From: JABDLF01 sp041609715
Lineage (GTDB): Bacteria > Pseudomonadota > Gammaproteobacteria > Steroidobacterales > JABDLF01
Assembly: GCA_041609715.1 (NCBI GenBank)
Contig: JBFIQI010000001.1
Span: 10,220 to 74,219 of the forward strand
DNA length: 64,000 nt
Reading direction: 5' to 3'
Each line of letters starts with the position of its first letter. Position 1 is the first letter of the stretch. Position numbers and translations under genes: made by a program. Below are positions 57,594 to 64,000 of this stretch, in pieces. The notes below the pieces were generated by a model. That model made no database searches and had not been told where the DNA came from. It saw only the letters and a list, made by a program, of their open reading frames with translations.

Positions 57594-58478
57594 ATGACCA
57601 ACAAGCAATCCGCCGGCCACGGCTTTCGCAGAGCCCTTGATGCCGAACGGCCCCTGCAGTTGATGGGCACGGTTAATGCCTACACCGCACTCATGGCCAG
57701 GCGAGTCGGCTATCGAGCAATCTATCTTTCCGGGGGTGGCGTTGCCGCCAATTCTCTGGGTATGCCGGATCTCGGCATCAGCACCATGGAGGATGTGCTC
57801 ACCGACATCCGGCGCATTACCGATGCCTGCGATCTGCCGCTGCTGGTGGATGCCGATGTGGGCTGGGGCGGAGCATTTAATATAGCCCGGACGGTGAATC
57901 GTTTTATCAAGGCGGGCGCCGCCGGGATGCACATTGAAGACCAGGTGGCCAACAAACGTTGTGGCCACCGTCCCGGCAAAGCGATCGTAAGTAAGTCGGA
58001 GATGGTGGACCGCATCAAAGCTGCCGTAGATGCGCGGGGTGACGACGGCTTCGTCATCATGGCGCGTACCGACGCGCTGGCGGTGGAAGGTATGGACAGC
58101 GCCGTGGAGCGGGCGGTGGCCTGTGTGGAAGCGGGCGCTGACATGGTGTTTCCCGAGGCCATGCGCACTCTTGAGGATTACGCCACTTTCAAGCAGGCGG
58201 TAGGCGTGCCAGTCCTCGCCAACATAACGGAGTTTGGCCATACGCCGCTGTTTTCCCGTGACCAGCTCGCGGGTGCCGGCGTCGACATCATCCTTTACTG
58301 CTGCAGCGCTTATCGAGCCATGAATAAAGCGGCACTGACGGTATATGAGGCGATACGGAAGCAGGGAACCCAGCAGGGCGTGCTGGATATGATGCAAACG
58401 CGTGAAGAGCTTTATGATTTCCTCGGATACCACGATTACGAAGCCAAGCTCGATGAGTTGTATGCAAGTGATGACTGA
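57594..58478 (+). CDS. prpB: 2-methylisocitrate lyase
   Basis: The 294-residue PEP-mutase/isocitrate-lyase superfamily enzyme cleaves 2-methylisocitrate to pyruvate and succinate, the last step of the methylcitrate cycle. Blocks seen are YLSGGGVAANSLGMPDLG, LLVDADVGWGGAFN (metal aspartates, about residue 86), GMHIEDQVANKRCGHRPGK, which holds the catalytic KRCG (about 122), and VFPEAMRTLEDY. AGGAG precedes the ATG at 57594. The longer in-frame extension from 57108 is not coding. prpC follows after 17 b. Confidence 0.95.
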   Translation: MTNKQSAGHGFRRALDAERPLQLMGTVNAYTALMARRVGYRAIYLSGGGVAANSLGMPDLGISTMEDVLTDIRRITDACDLPLLVDADVGWGGAFNIARTVNRFIKAGAAGMHIEDQVANKRCGHRPGKAIVSKSEMVDRIKAAVDARGDDGFVIMARTDALAVEGMDSAVERAVACVEAGADMVFPEAMRTLEDYATFKQAVGVPVLANITEFGHTPLFSRDQLAGAGVDIILYCCSAYRAMNKAALTVYEAIRKQGTQQGVLDMMQTREELYDFLGYHDYEAKLDELYASDD

Positions 58479-58495
58479 ACAATGGAGCCACGGAG

Positions 58496-59620
58496 ATGAG
58501 TGACAAAAACAAGGCAGGCGGGTTGCGCGGCGTGGCGGCCGGCACCACCAGTATCTGTACGGTTGGTGCCAGCGGCGATGGGCTGCATTATCGAGGCTAC
58601 GACGTCGCCGACATGGCGGTGGACGCCGGATTCGAAGAAGTTGCCTACTTGCTGCTGTATGGTGACCTGCCCAGCCAGAAACAGCTGCTGGATTACCGCC
58701 AACGGCTCATGGCATTCCGCGGCCTGCCGCACGAGCTGCGCGAGGTCCTCGAGCGCATTCCCGCCAGCGCACACCCCATGGAAGTGCTGCGTACCGGCTG
58801 CTCGATGCTGGGCAACCTGGAACCGGAAGGGGATTTTGCCAACCAGGACCGGGTGGCCGACCGGCTGTTGGCAGTTATGCCTTCCATCATGGCGTATTGG
58901 TACCGTTATGCGCACGACGGCAAGCGCATCGATACCGAAACCGACGACGACAGCATGGCCGGGCATATCCTGCGCATGATCACAGGCCGGGAGCCGCCGG
59001 CCGACCACCAGCGCTACATGGATGTTTCGCTGATTCTTTACGCCGAGCACGAATTCAACGCCTCCACGTTCACGGCACGGGTTATTGCCGCGACACTGTC
59101 CGATATGTATTCGGCGGTGACTGGCGCAATCGGCGCATTGCGCGGTCCCCTGCATGGTGGCGCCAACGAGGCCGCCATGGAGCTGGTGGAAAAATTCAGG
59201 ACTCGCGAGGAAGCCGTCGAGGGCGTCACTGCCATGCTGGCCCGCAAGGAAAAAATCATGGGGTTCGGGCACGCGGTCTACAAGCAAAAGGACCCGCGCA
59301 ACGCCATCAACAAGCAGTGGTCCAGGCAGCTTTCCACTGGCGCCGGGGATGCTTATCTTTACGACGTGTCGGACGCCATCGAGCAAGTGATGGCCGACGA
59401 AAAAGGGTTGTTTGCAAATGCCGACTTTTTCAGCGCCTCGGCGTATCACTTCATGGGCGTTCCCACACCGCTGTTCACACCGCTGTTCGTCTGTTCCCGC
59501 ACCAGCGGCTGGTGCGCCCATATCAAAGAGCAGCGGGCTCACAACAAGCTGATTCGGCCGGGGGCGGAATATACCGGCCCGGCTCCGCGACCCTTCGTCA
59601 AGCTCGCGGACCGCGGCTGA
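58496..59620 (+). CDS. prpC: 2-methylcitrate synthase
   Basis: The 374-residue citrate-synthase-family enzyme condenses propionyl-CoA with oxaloacetate. It opens with GLRGVAAGTTSICTVGASGDGLHYRGYDV. The catalytic His blocks are GPLHGGANEAAMEL (about 222) and GFGHAVYKQKDPRN (about 257), followed by SASAYHFMGVPTPLFTPLFV and RTSGWCAHIKEQ near the end. Length and start segment fit PrpC rather than GltA. It lies between prpB and prpD on one transcript. Confidence 0.94.
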   Translation: MSDKNKAGGLRGVAAGTTSICTVGASGDGLHYRGYDVADMAVDAGFEEVAYLLLYGDLPSQKQLLDYRQRLMAFRGLPHELREVLERIPASAHPMEVLRTGCSMLGNLEPEGDFANQDRVADRLLAVMPSIMAYWYRYAHDGKRIDTETDDDSMAGHILRMITGREPPADHQRYMDVSLILYAEHEFNASTFTARVIAATLSDMYSAVTGAIGALRGPLHGGANEAAMELVEKFRTREEAVEGVTAMLARKEKIMGFGHAVYKQKDPRNAINKQWSRQLSTGAGDAYLYDVSDAIEQVMADEKGLFANADFFSASAYHFMGVPTPLFTPLFVCSRTSGWCAHIKEQRAHNKLIRPGAEYTGPAPRPFVKLADRG

Positions 59621-59653
59621 GTTAACCACTGACAATCAAGCAAGGAGCTACCC

Positions 59654-61102
59654 ATGTCCGGTGCTGACATTCGTATTGCCAATCGTCCTGATCCCGACCA
59701 GGAGCTTGCCGCCATTGCCGATTATGTTGGCGGCTTCGGTGCTGCCGACAAGCTTGCGCGCAGCACCGCCCGCTACTGCCTCATGGACTCCTTGGCCTGC
59801 ATGTTCCAGGCGCTGGATTATCCGGCCTGCACCCGGTTGCTGGGGCCCGTCGTGCCGGGGGCGACCCTGCCCGGGGGGGCGCGCGTACCCGGCACATCCT
59901 TCGAGCTTGATCCGGTCAATGCGGCTTTCAATATTGGTGCGCTGGTGCGCTGGCTCGACTTCAATGACACCTGGCTGGCTGCCGAGTGGGGCCACCCCTC
60001 GGACAATCTGGGCGCAATCCTCGCGGTAGCCGACTACCTGAGTCGCAGCAATGTCGTTGCCGGCCAGGACTCCCTGACCATGGGCGAAGTATTGACGGCG
60101 ATGATCCAGGCTCACGAAATCCAGGGCGTCATCGCGCTTGAAAACAGCTTTAACCGCGTGGGCCTGGACCATGTGCTGCTGGTGCGTATCGCATCAACCG
60201 CAGTGGCAACCCGGATGCTGGGCGGTGATCGCGCTACCGTGATCAACGCGGTTTCAAATGCTTTCCTGGACGGCGGCGCATTGCGGACCTATCGACATGC
60301 GCCAAACACCGGTTCGCGCAAGAGTTGGGCGGCAGGTGACGCCACCAGCCGCGCCGTGCGGCTGGCCCTCATGGCAATGACCGGCGAGATGGGCTATCCG
60401 TCGGCTCTGAGCGCAAAGACCTGGGGGTTTTCTGATGTGCTGTTCAAGGGCAGGCCGCTGGCATTCACCCAGGGTTATGGCAGCTACGTAATGGAGAATG
60501 TGCTGTTCAAGATTTCCTACCCTGCCGAGTTTCATGCACAAACCGCAGTCGAGGCGGCCATGACCCTGCATGCAGAGGTCAAGCACCGCATCGACGATAT
60601 AGCAAAGGTTGTTATCGAAACCCAGGAGCCCGGGGTGCGCATTATTGACAAGATCGGGCCGCTGGATAATCCGGCCGATCGCGATCATTGCATTCAATAC
60701 ATGGTTGCGGTGCCGTTGATTTTCGGCCGCCTCACGGCCGCCGACTATGAAGATGAGGTGGCCGGCGATCCGCGTATCGACGCGCTGCGGGAAAAAATGG
60801 AAGTCACGGAAAACAAGACGTTCACGGAAGAATATTTCGCCCCTGACAAGCGCTACATTGGCAACGCGATTGTGGTGCACTTCAAGGACGGCAGCAGTAC
60901 CCGACGCGTACAGGTGGATTACCCCATTGGTCATCGCAAGCGTCGTGATGAGGGCATCCCGGTGCTGATCCGGAAGTTCCAGCGCAGCATCGCCGGTAAA
61001 CTTTCTGACAGCCAGATCGAGTCCCTGGAGGAGTTGTTCCGGGACCAGCAGCGCCTGGAGCGTTTTCCGGTCACCGAGTTCATGTCTTTCCTGGTGCGCT
61101 GA
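59654..61102 (+). CDS. prpD: 2-methylcitrate dehydratase (MmgE/PrpD family)
   Basis: The 482-residue cofactor-independent dehydratase turns 2-methylcitrate into 2-methylaconitate. It shows CLMDSLACMFQALDYPACTRLLGP near the N-terminus and ALVRWLDFNDTWLAAEWGHPSDNLGAI (about 95-121). KISYPAEFHAQTAVEAAM follows near residue 285, and the C-terminal QRLERFPVTEFMSFLVR. The length (E. coli 483) fits PrpD. No acnD/prpF pair is present, so this is the prpBCD type. A prpR-like regulator is not seen nearby. Confidence 0.95.
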   Translation: MSGADIRIANRPDPDQELAAIADYVGGFGAADKLARSTARYCLMDSLACMFQALDYPACTRLLGPVVPGATLPGGARVPGTSFELDPVNAAFNIGALVRWLDFNDTWLAAEWGHPSDNLGAILAVADYLSRSNVVAGQDSLTMGEVLTAMIQAHEIQGVIALENSFNRVGLDHVLLVRIASTAVATRMLGGDRATVINAVSNAFLDGGALRTYRHAPNTGSRKSWAAGDATSRAVRLALMAMTGEMGYPSALSAKTWGFSDVLFKGRPLAFTQGYGSYVMENVLFKISYPAEFHAQTAVEAAMTLHAEVKHRIDDIAKVVIETQEPGVRIIDKIGPLDNPADRDHCIQYMVAVPLIFGRLTAADYEDEVAGDPRIDALREKMEVTENKTFTEEYFAPDKRYIGNAIVVHFKDGSSTRRVQVDYPIGHRKRRDEGIPVLIRKFQRSIAGKLSDSQIESLEELFRDQQRLERFPVTEFMSFLVR

Positions 61103-61187
61103 GCCGGCCGGCCTGCGCGGGAACGCGCGGGAGCGGCTGCGGTCTCAACAGTTCTGAAGAGCAAACAGCCGGCGTACAAGAGCATTG

Positions 61188-62786
61188 ATGAAAAGTTATA
61201 CATGGCGCCAATGGCGCATTCCGGTTGCAGCCGCGGCCTTCGTTGTGGCGGCGCTCGTTGCGGCACAGTTTTTTTCCGGGGTGCAGGAGTCAACTGCAGC
61301 ACCGAAGGATCAGCCTTCTTATGCGGGCCAGCGGCCTGCACCCGAATTTCCTGCCGGCCTTGATTGGATCAATACCGGCGGCAAGGCTCTCTCGCTGGAA
61401 CAGTTGCGCGGCAAGGTCGTGCTGTTGGATTTCTGGACCTTTGGCTGTATTAACTGCATCCACATCATTCCCGATCTGAAAAAGCTGGAAGCGGATTATG
61501 CCGATGAGCTCGTGGTTATCGGCGTGCACAGCCCCAAATTCGAGCACGAAAAAAAGACCTCGGCAGTGCGCAAAATCACCATGCGCTACGATCTCGAGCA
61601 TGCGGTGGTCAACGATCGGGATATGCAGATCTGGCGTAGCTTCGGTGCGCGTGGCTGGCCGCACCTGGCCTTGATCGACCCGGAGGGACGACTGATAGGT
61701 TCGGTTTCCGGCGAAGGTCACTACGAGCTTCTGGACCGCGTTATCTCCGGCGCCATCCGCCAATTCGACAAGCAAGGCAAAATCAATCGTGAGCCGGTCA
61801 AACTGGTCCTTGAAAGAGACTCTCTGCAAGATTCCCAGCTGCTGTTTCCCGGGCGGGTGCTGGCAGATACTGGCGGCCAACGCCTGTTCATAGCCGACAC
61901 CAACCATGACCGGATCGTGGTGGCTACGCTGACCGGCGAAGTGCTGGATGTCATCGGCAGCGGGATTGCCGGTCTTGCCGATGGTCCCTTTGCAGAAGCG
62001 CAGTTTTTCCGGCCCCAGGGGATGGCGCTGGGTAGCGAGAACATGCTGTACGTGGCGGACACCGAAAACCACGTGATCCGCGCAGTCAATCTTGCCGCCA
62101 GGACCGTGGAGACTGTCGCCGGGGTGGGGCGGCAGGTATACCAGACCGAGTCCGCCGGCCCGGCGGCCACCACGGGAATGAATTCACCCTGGGGCTTGCT
62201 GTATCACGATGGTTTGCTCTATATCGCCATGGCGGGTCAGCATCAGCTGTGGATATACGATCCCGATAAAGAAGCAATCCGAGAGTACGCCGGCTCGCGT
62301 CGCGAAGAGCTCAAGGACGGGCCACTGTTGCGGGCCGGGCTCAATCAGCCCAGCGGCCTGGCCACCGACGGTCGCCATATATTCATTGCTGACAGCGAGG
62401 CCAGCGCGGTGCGCATGGCGGACATCGATCCCGGCGGCAGGCTGGATACCATCGTGGGAACAGGGCTTTTCGATTTCGGCGATGTGGATGGCCGGGGCGC
62501 CAGGGTGCGTTTGCAGCACCCGCTGGACCTGGTGTATTGGGATGGCGCCTTGCTGGTGGCGGACACCTATAACAGCAAGATCAAGCGCGTCGTGCCCGAG
62601 CGTCTGGAAAGCCAGACTTTTATCGGACCCGGGGCCGGACTGGATGAGCCCGGTGGCTTGTCATTGGCCGGTAACACGCTGTTCATCGCGGACACCAACA
62701 ACCACCGCGTGATGGTGGCAGAACTTGACGGAGGCGACACGAGGCCCCTGGGACTCAAGGACCCAAAAAACATCTTGAAACGCTAA
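61188..62786 (+). CDS. Thioredoxin-like / NHL-repeat fusion protein (NHLRC2-like)
   Basis: The 532-residue exported protein has an N-terminal signal or anchor (IPVAAAAFVVAALVAAQFFSG). A TlpA-like thioredoxin domain at about residues 45-190 has its redox motif C-I-N-C in FWTFGCINCIHIIPDL (about residue 87). An NHL beta-propeller follows at about 210-530. Its repeats recur as RLFIADTNHDRIVVA, MLYVADTENHVIRAV, HIFIADSEASAVRMA, ALLVADTYNSKIKRV and TLFIADTNNHRVMVA. This is the domain order of NHLRC2. Function in bacteria is unknown; a redox-active periplasmic scaffold is a guess. The ATG at 61188 follows a TTG at 61185. Confidence 0.88.
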   Translation: MKSYTWRQWRIPVAAAAFVVAALVAAQFFSGVQESTAAPKDQPSYAGQRPAPEFPAGLDWINTGGKALSLEQLRGKVVLLDFWTFGCINCIHIIPDLKKLEADYADELVVIGVHSPKFEHEKKTSAVRKITMRYDLEHAVVNDRDMQIWRSFGARGWPHLALIDPEGRLIGSVSGEGHYELLDRVISGAIRQFDKQGKINREPVKLVLERDSLQDSQLLFPGRVLADTGGQRLFIADTNHDRIVVATLTGEVLDVIGSGIAGLADGPFAEAQFFRPQGMALGSENMLYVADTENHVIRAVNLAARTVETVAGVGRQVYQTESAGPAATTGMNSPWGLLYHDGLLYIAMAGQHQLWIYDPDKEAIREYAGSRREELKDGPLLRAGLNQPSGLATDGRHIFIADSEASAVRMADIDPGGRLDTIVGTGLFDFGDVDGRGARVRLQHPLDLVYWDGALLVADTYNSKIKRVVPERLESQTFIGPGAGLDEPGGLSLAGNTLFIADTNNHRVMVAELDGGDTRPLGLKDPKNILKR

Positions 62787-63362
62787 CTTGCTACTAAAAG
62801 CGTCGAAAGCGGCGCTAAAATCCGTTAAATACAAATCTCCTTTCCTGGCAAAGCGCCGGCCATGAGCCAGCGCAGCGTCTCCCCGCAGGCGCTGTCGCCG
62901 AGGCGTCGGTACCCGTGCACGGCCTCGGTTTACCGCGCGCCGGGGCCGCTCACAACGGGCGCCTATTCGGGCCGCCTTGACAGGCTGATCATAAAATCCT
63001 GAATATGCACGGGTCTTGCCAGGGTTTCGGCGGGGACGGCCGCGGAAAACTGACAAAAAATGTCACTTATGGTCGCCATGGGGAGGGACGGCCTGCCCAG
63101 TCGCCCGATGCGCATGACCTGCGACCCTGGTGCCATGCCCAAGCCGTTGATTTTAAATGTGATGCGGTTCGCAGCGAAACCGGGCATGATTCTTGCAAAA
63201 TAAAGGCGGTTTTTCGGAAAAGGGTCCGAAAACGCCAGGCGGGAATGTGTCCCGCATGCACTCCAGCGGAATAGCGAAAGCCAAGAGGCGGACCAGCTGA
63301 ATGAACCAAGTGATCGGTTCAGCCACGTTGATTGCAGGGCAGAGTTTTCGATTCAACCGTCG
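62787..63362. other. 576-b stretch without a supported gene
   Basis: Several short frames cross this region (for example 62862-63002 and 63005-63274 plus) but none has a good ribosome-binding site or a recognisable product. The part near 62870-62960 is rich in GC inverted repeats. The notable element is a sigma-54-type promoter match at 63182-63197. I recognise no riboswitch, tRNA or repeat here. Confidence 0.5.
63182..63197 (+). promoter_or_regulatory. Sigma-54-type promoter upstream of a secreted-protein gene
   Basis: GGGCATGATTCTTGCA fits TGGCAYR-N4-TTGCW at all positions but the first. It includes the GG (63183-63184) and GC (63195-63196) pair with 10 b between. It points at the gene starting at 63363, about 155 b from the predicted start point. 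Confidence 0.6.
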
Positions 63363-64000
63363 ATGCAGACGGGCAGGCGTGCAGATCCGCAAGCGTCGCA
63401 AGGGACTGGTTTGACAACACCATCCAGGCAGCATTTTTTGCGTTGGGTGACTGCAAGGGTCGCTATCTTCCTGCTGTGGTTCGCGGCGCCCGCCTTCGCT
63501 GATCCCGATCTGCCCAACCCCCCGCCCAACCTGGAGCTGATCCCCAGCGGGTCGTTGATCATTCCCATGGACAACGACAAGCACAACATCGGGGTTAATT
63601 TCAATACCGCCGCCTATGGGCTCGCTACCCATCTGTTGCACGCAGATATTCCCGTCAAATGGTCCATTGCTGCCGGCAAGGCGAAAGACGGCATCGACTT
63701 TACAGCGCAATCCCGGCAGGTTTATCCGTCGTCTGGCGGCAGCGCAGTGCGCAATTTCCGCGGGGGCCCCTTCATCATTCACCGGGATTTCGTCGCGCTG
63801 GCAACGCCCGTCATCACGTCCTTCGGCAACAATGTCGCGGTTTACGAGCTTGAACAAAACCTCAATATCGATATCCGATACGACCTCGTGCACAAGCCCA
63901 AGGTCGCGGTTTTTAACGATGGCGGCAATGCAAAGATTCACCGCGACCTGATGCTGGATGCGGGTTTTGTCCTGAATGTGCATCTCGAGGAGGTCGCGGC
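63363..64000 (+). CDS. Secreted protein, N-terminal part (3' truncated by window)
   Basis: An open frame runs to the window end with no stop. It encodes a signal peptide, with ARVAIFLLWFAAPAFA cleaved before DPDLPN. A mature part follows with LELIPSGSLIIPMDN, AAYGLATHLLHADIPVKWSI and NFRGGPFIIHRDF. The wording resembles N-terminal domains of large exported proteins of unknown function, but I cannot name a family. The start is uncertain: ATG 63363 gives about 34 residues before the hydrophobic core, while TTG 63411, TTG 63438 or GTG 63447 would give a more normal signal peptide. A sigma-54-type promoter lies upstream. Confidence 0.7.
   Translation, partial: MQTGRRADPQASQGTGLTTPSRQHFLRWVTARVAIFLLWFAAPAFADPDLPNPPPNLELIPSGSLIIPMDNDKHNIGVNFNTAAYGLATHLLHADIPVKWSIAAGKAKDGIDFTAQSRQVYPSSGGSAVRNFRGGPFIIHRDFVALATPVITSFGNNVAVYELEQNLNIDIRYDLVHKPKVAVFNDGGNAKIHRDLMLDAGFVLNVHLEEVA

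Noticed and set aside
62870..62960. GC-rich inverted repeats resembling a riboswitch
   Set aside because: I could not match conserved core bases of any known riboswitch class, and no suitable gene follows within range.
62862..63002. 46-codon plus-strand frame in the gene-poor stretch
   Set aside because: No ribosome-binding site or recognisable product, and it is of a size expected by chance at this GC content.
1..64000. tRNA, rRNA, CRISPR, insertion sequence or toxin-antitoxin genes
   Set aside because: Intergenic gaps were read on both strands, and none showed T-arm-like sequences, spaced repeats, transposase motifs or small paired toxin-antitoxin frames.

Overview
The window is a high-GC gammaproteobacterial chromosome segment that contains the replication origin. 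The evidence is the conserved block glyQ-glyS-gmhB-plsC facing gyrB-recF-dnaN-dnaA, with rpmH-rnpA-yidD-yidC-mnmE diverging from dnaA (the Pseudomonas-type arrangement), and the blocks rhodanese-grxC-secB-gpsA and gpmI-envC-ctpA-yibQ diverging from each other. Coproporphyrinogen oxidases for both aerobic (HemF) and anaerobic (HemN) conditions, a methylcitrate cycle and CRP/FNR-type sites suggest a facultative heterotroph. I cannot name a genus from the sequence alone. The gene set is compact and chromosomal: I found no insertion sequence, prophage, CRISPR array, rRNA or tRNA.

Layout. 1-4.4 kb: 3' end of topA, tsaC, hemF, a VOC protein, an AhpD-like protein and a small outer-membrane barrel. 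4.5-11.7 kb (minus strand): MAPEG, Rieske, a holin-like membrane protein, an acyl-CoA-binding protein, DJ-1/YajL, then gpmI-envC-ctpA-yibQ. 11.8-14.1 kb: yibN-grxC-secB-gpsA. 14.1-19.8 kb: DUF6445, MBL hydrolase, DUF418, cupin-like, trmL and a class 1B-type dihydroorotate dehydrogenase. 19.9-22.9 kb (minus): glnA, a DUF4124 protein and a strikingly reduced NtrC. 23.2-27.5 kb: glyQS, gmhB, plsC. 27.5-33.8 kb (minus): gyrB, recF, dnaN, predicted oriC, dnaA. 34-39.4 kb: rpmH, rnpA, yidD, yidC, mnmE, hemN. 39.6-44.8 kb: HD-GYP protein, a Nat-type ABC exporter with an alpha/beta hydrolase, and a DUF4332 protein. 45-52.4 kb: mnmG followed by a complete oppABCDF importer. 52.4-61.1 kb: DUF945, glutathione peroxidase, SIMPL, MBL hydrolase, acuI, a SWIM protein and prpBCD. 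61.2 kb to the end: a thioredoxin-NHL protein, a 576-b gene-poor stretch with a good sigma-54 promoter match, and the 5' part of a secreted protein.

Most notable. (1) The NtrC-like gene downstream of glnA keeps the NtrC DNA-binding end but has no receiver domain, no GAFTGA loop, no arginine-finger motif and an altered sensor II motif, and ntrB is missing beside it. The glnA upstream region nevertheless has two NtrC-type boxes and a sigma-54-like promoter with almost E. coli spacing. (2) Two parS-like palindromes lie in and beside recF, although parAB is not in the window. (3) rnpA, and probably oppA, appear to need a CTG start that overlaps the preceding stop codon. (4) CRP and FNR sites sit upstream of an HD-GYP protein whose own HD motif is altered. 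(5) acuI lies next to prpBCD, which together suggest an acrylate-to-propionyl-CoA-to-pyruvate route.
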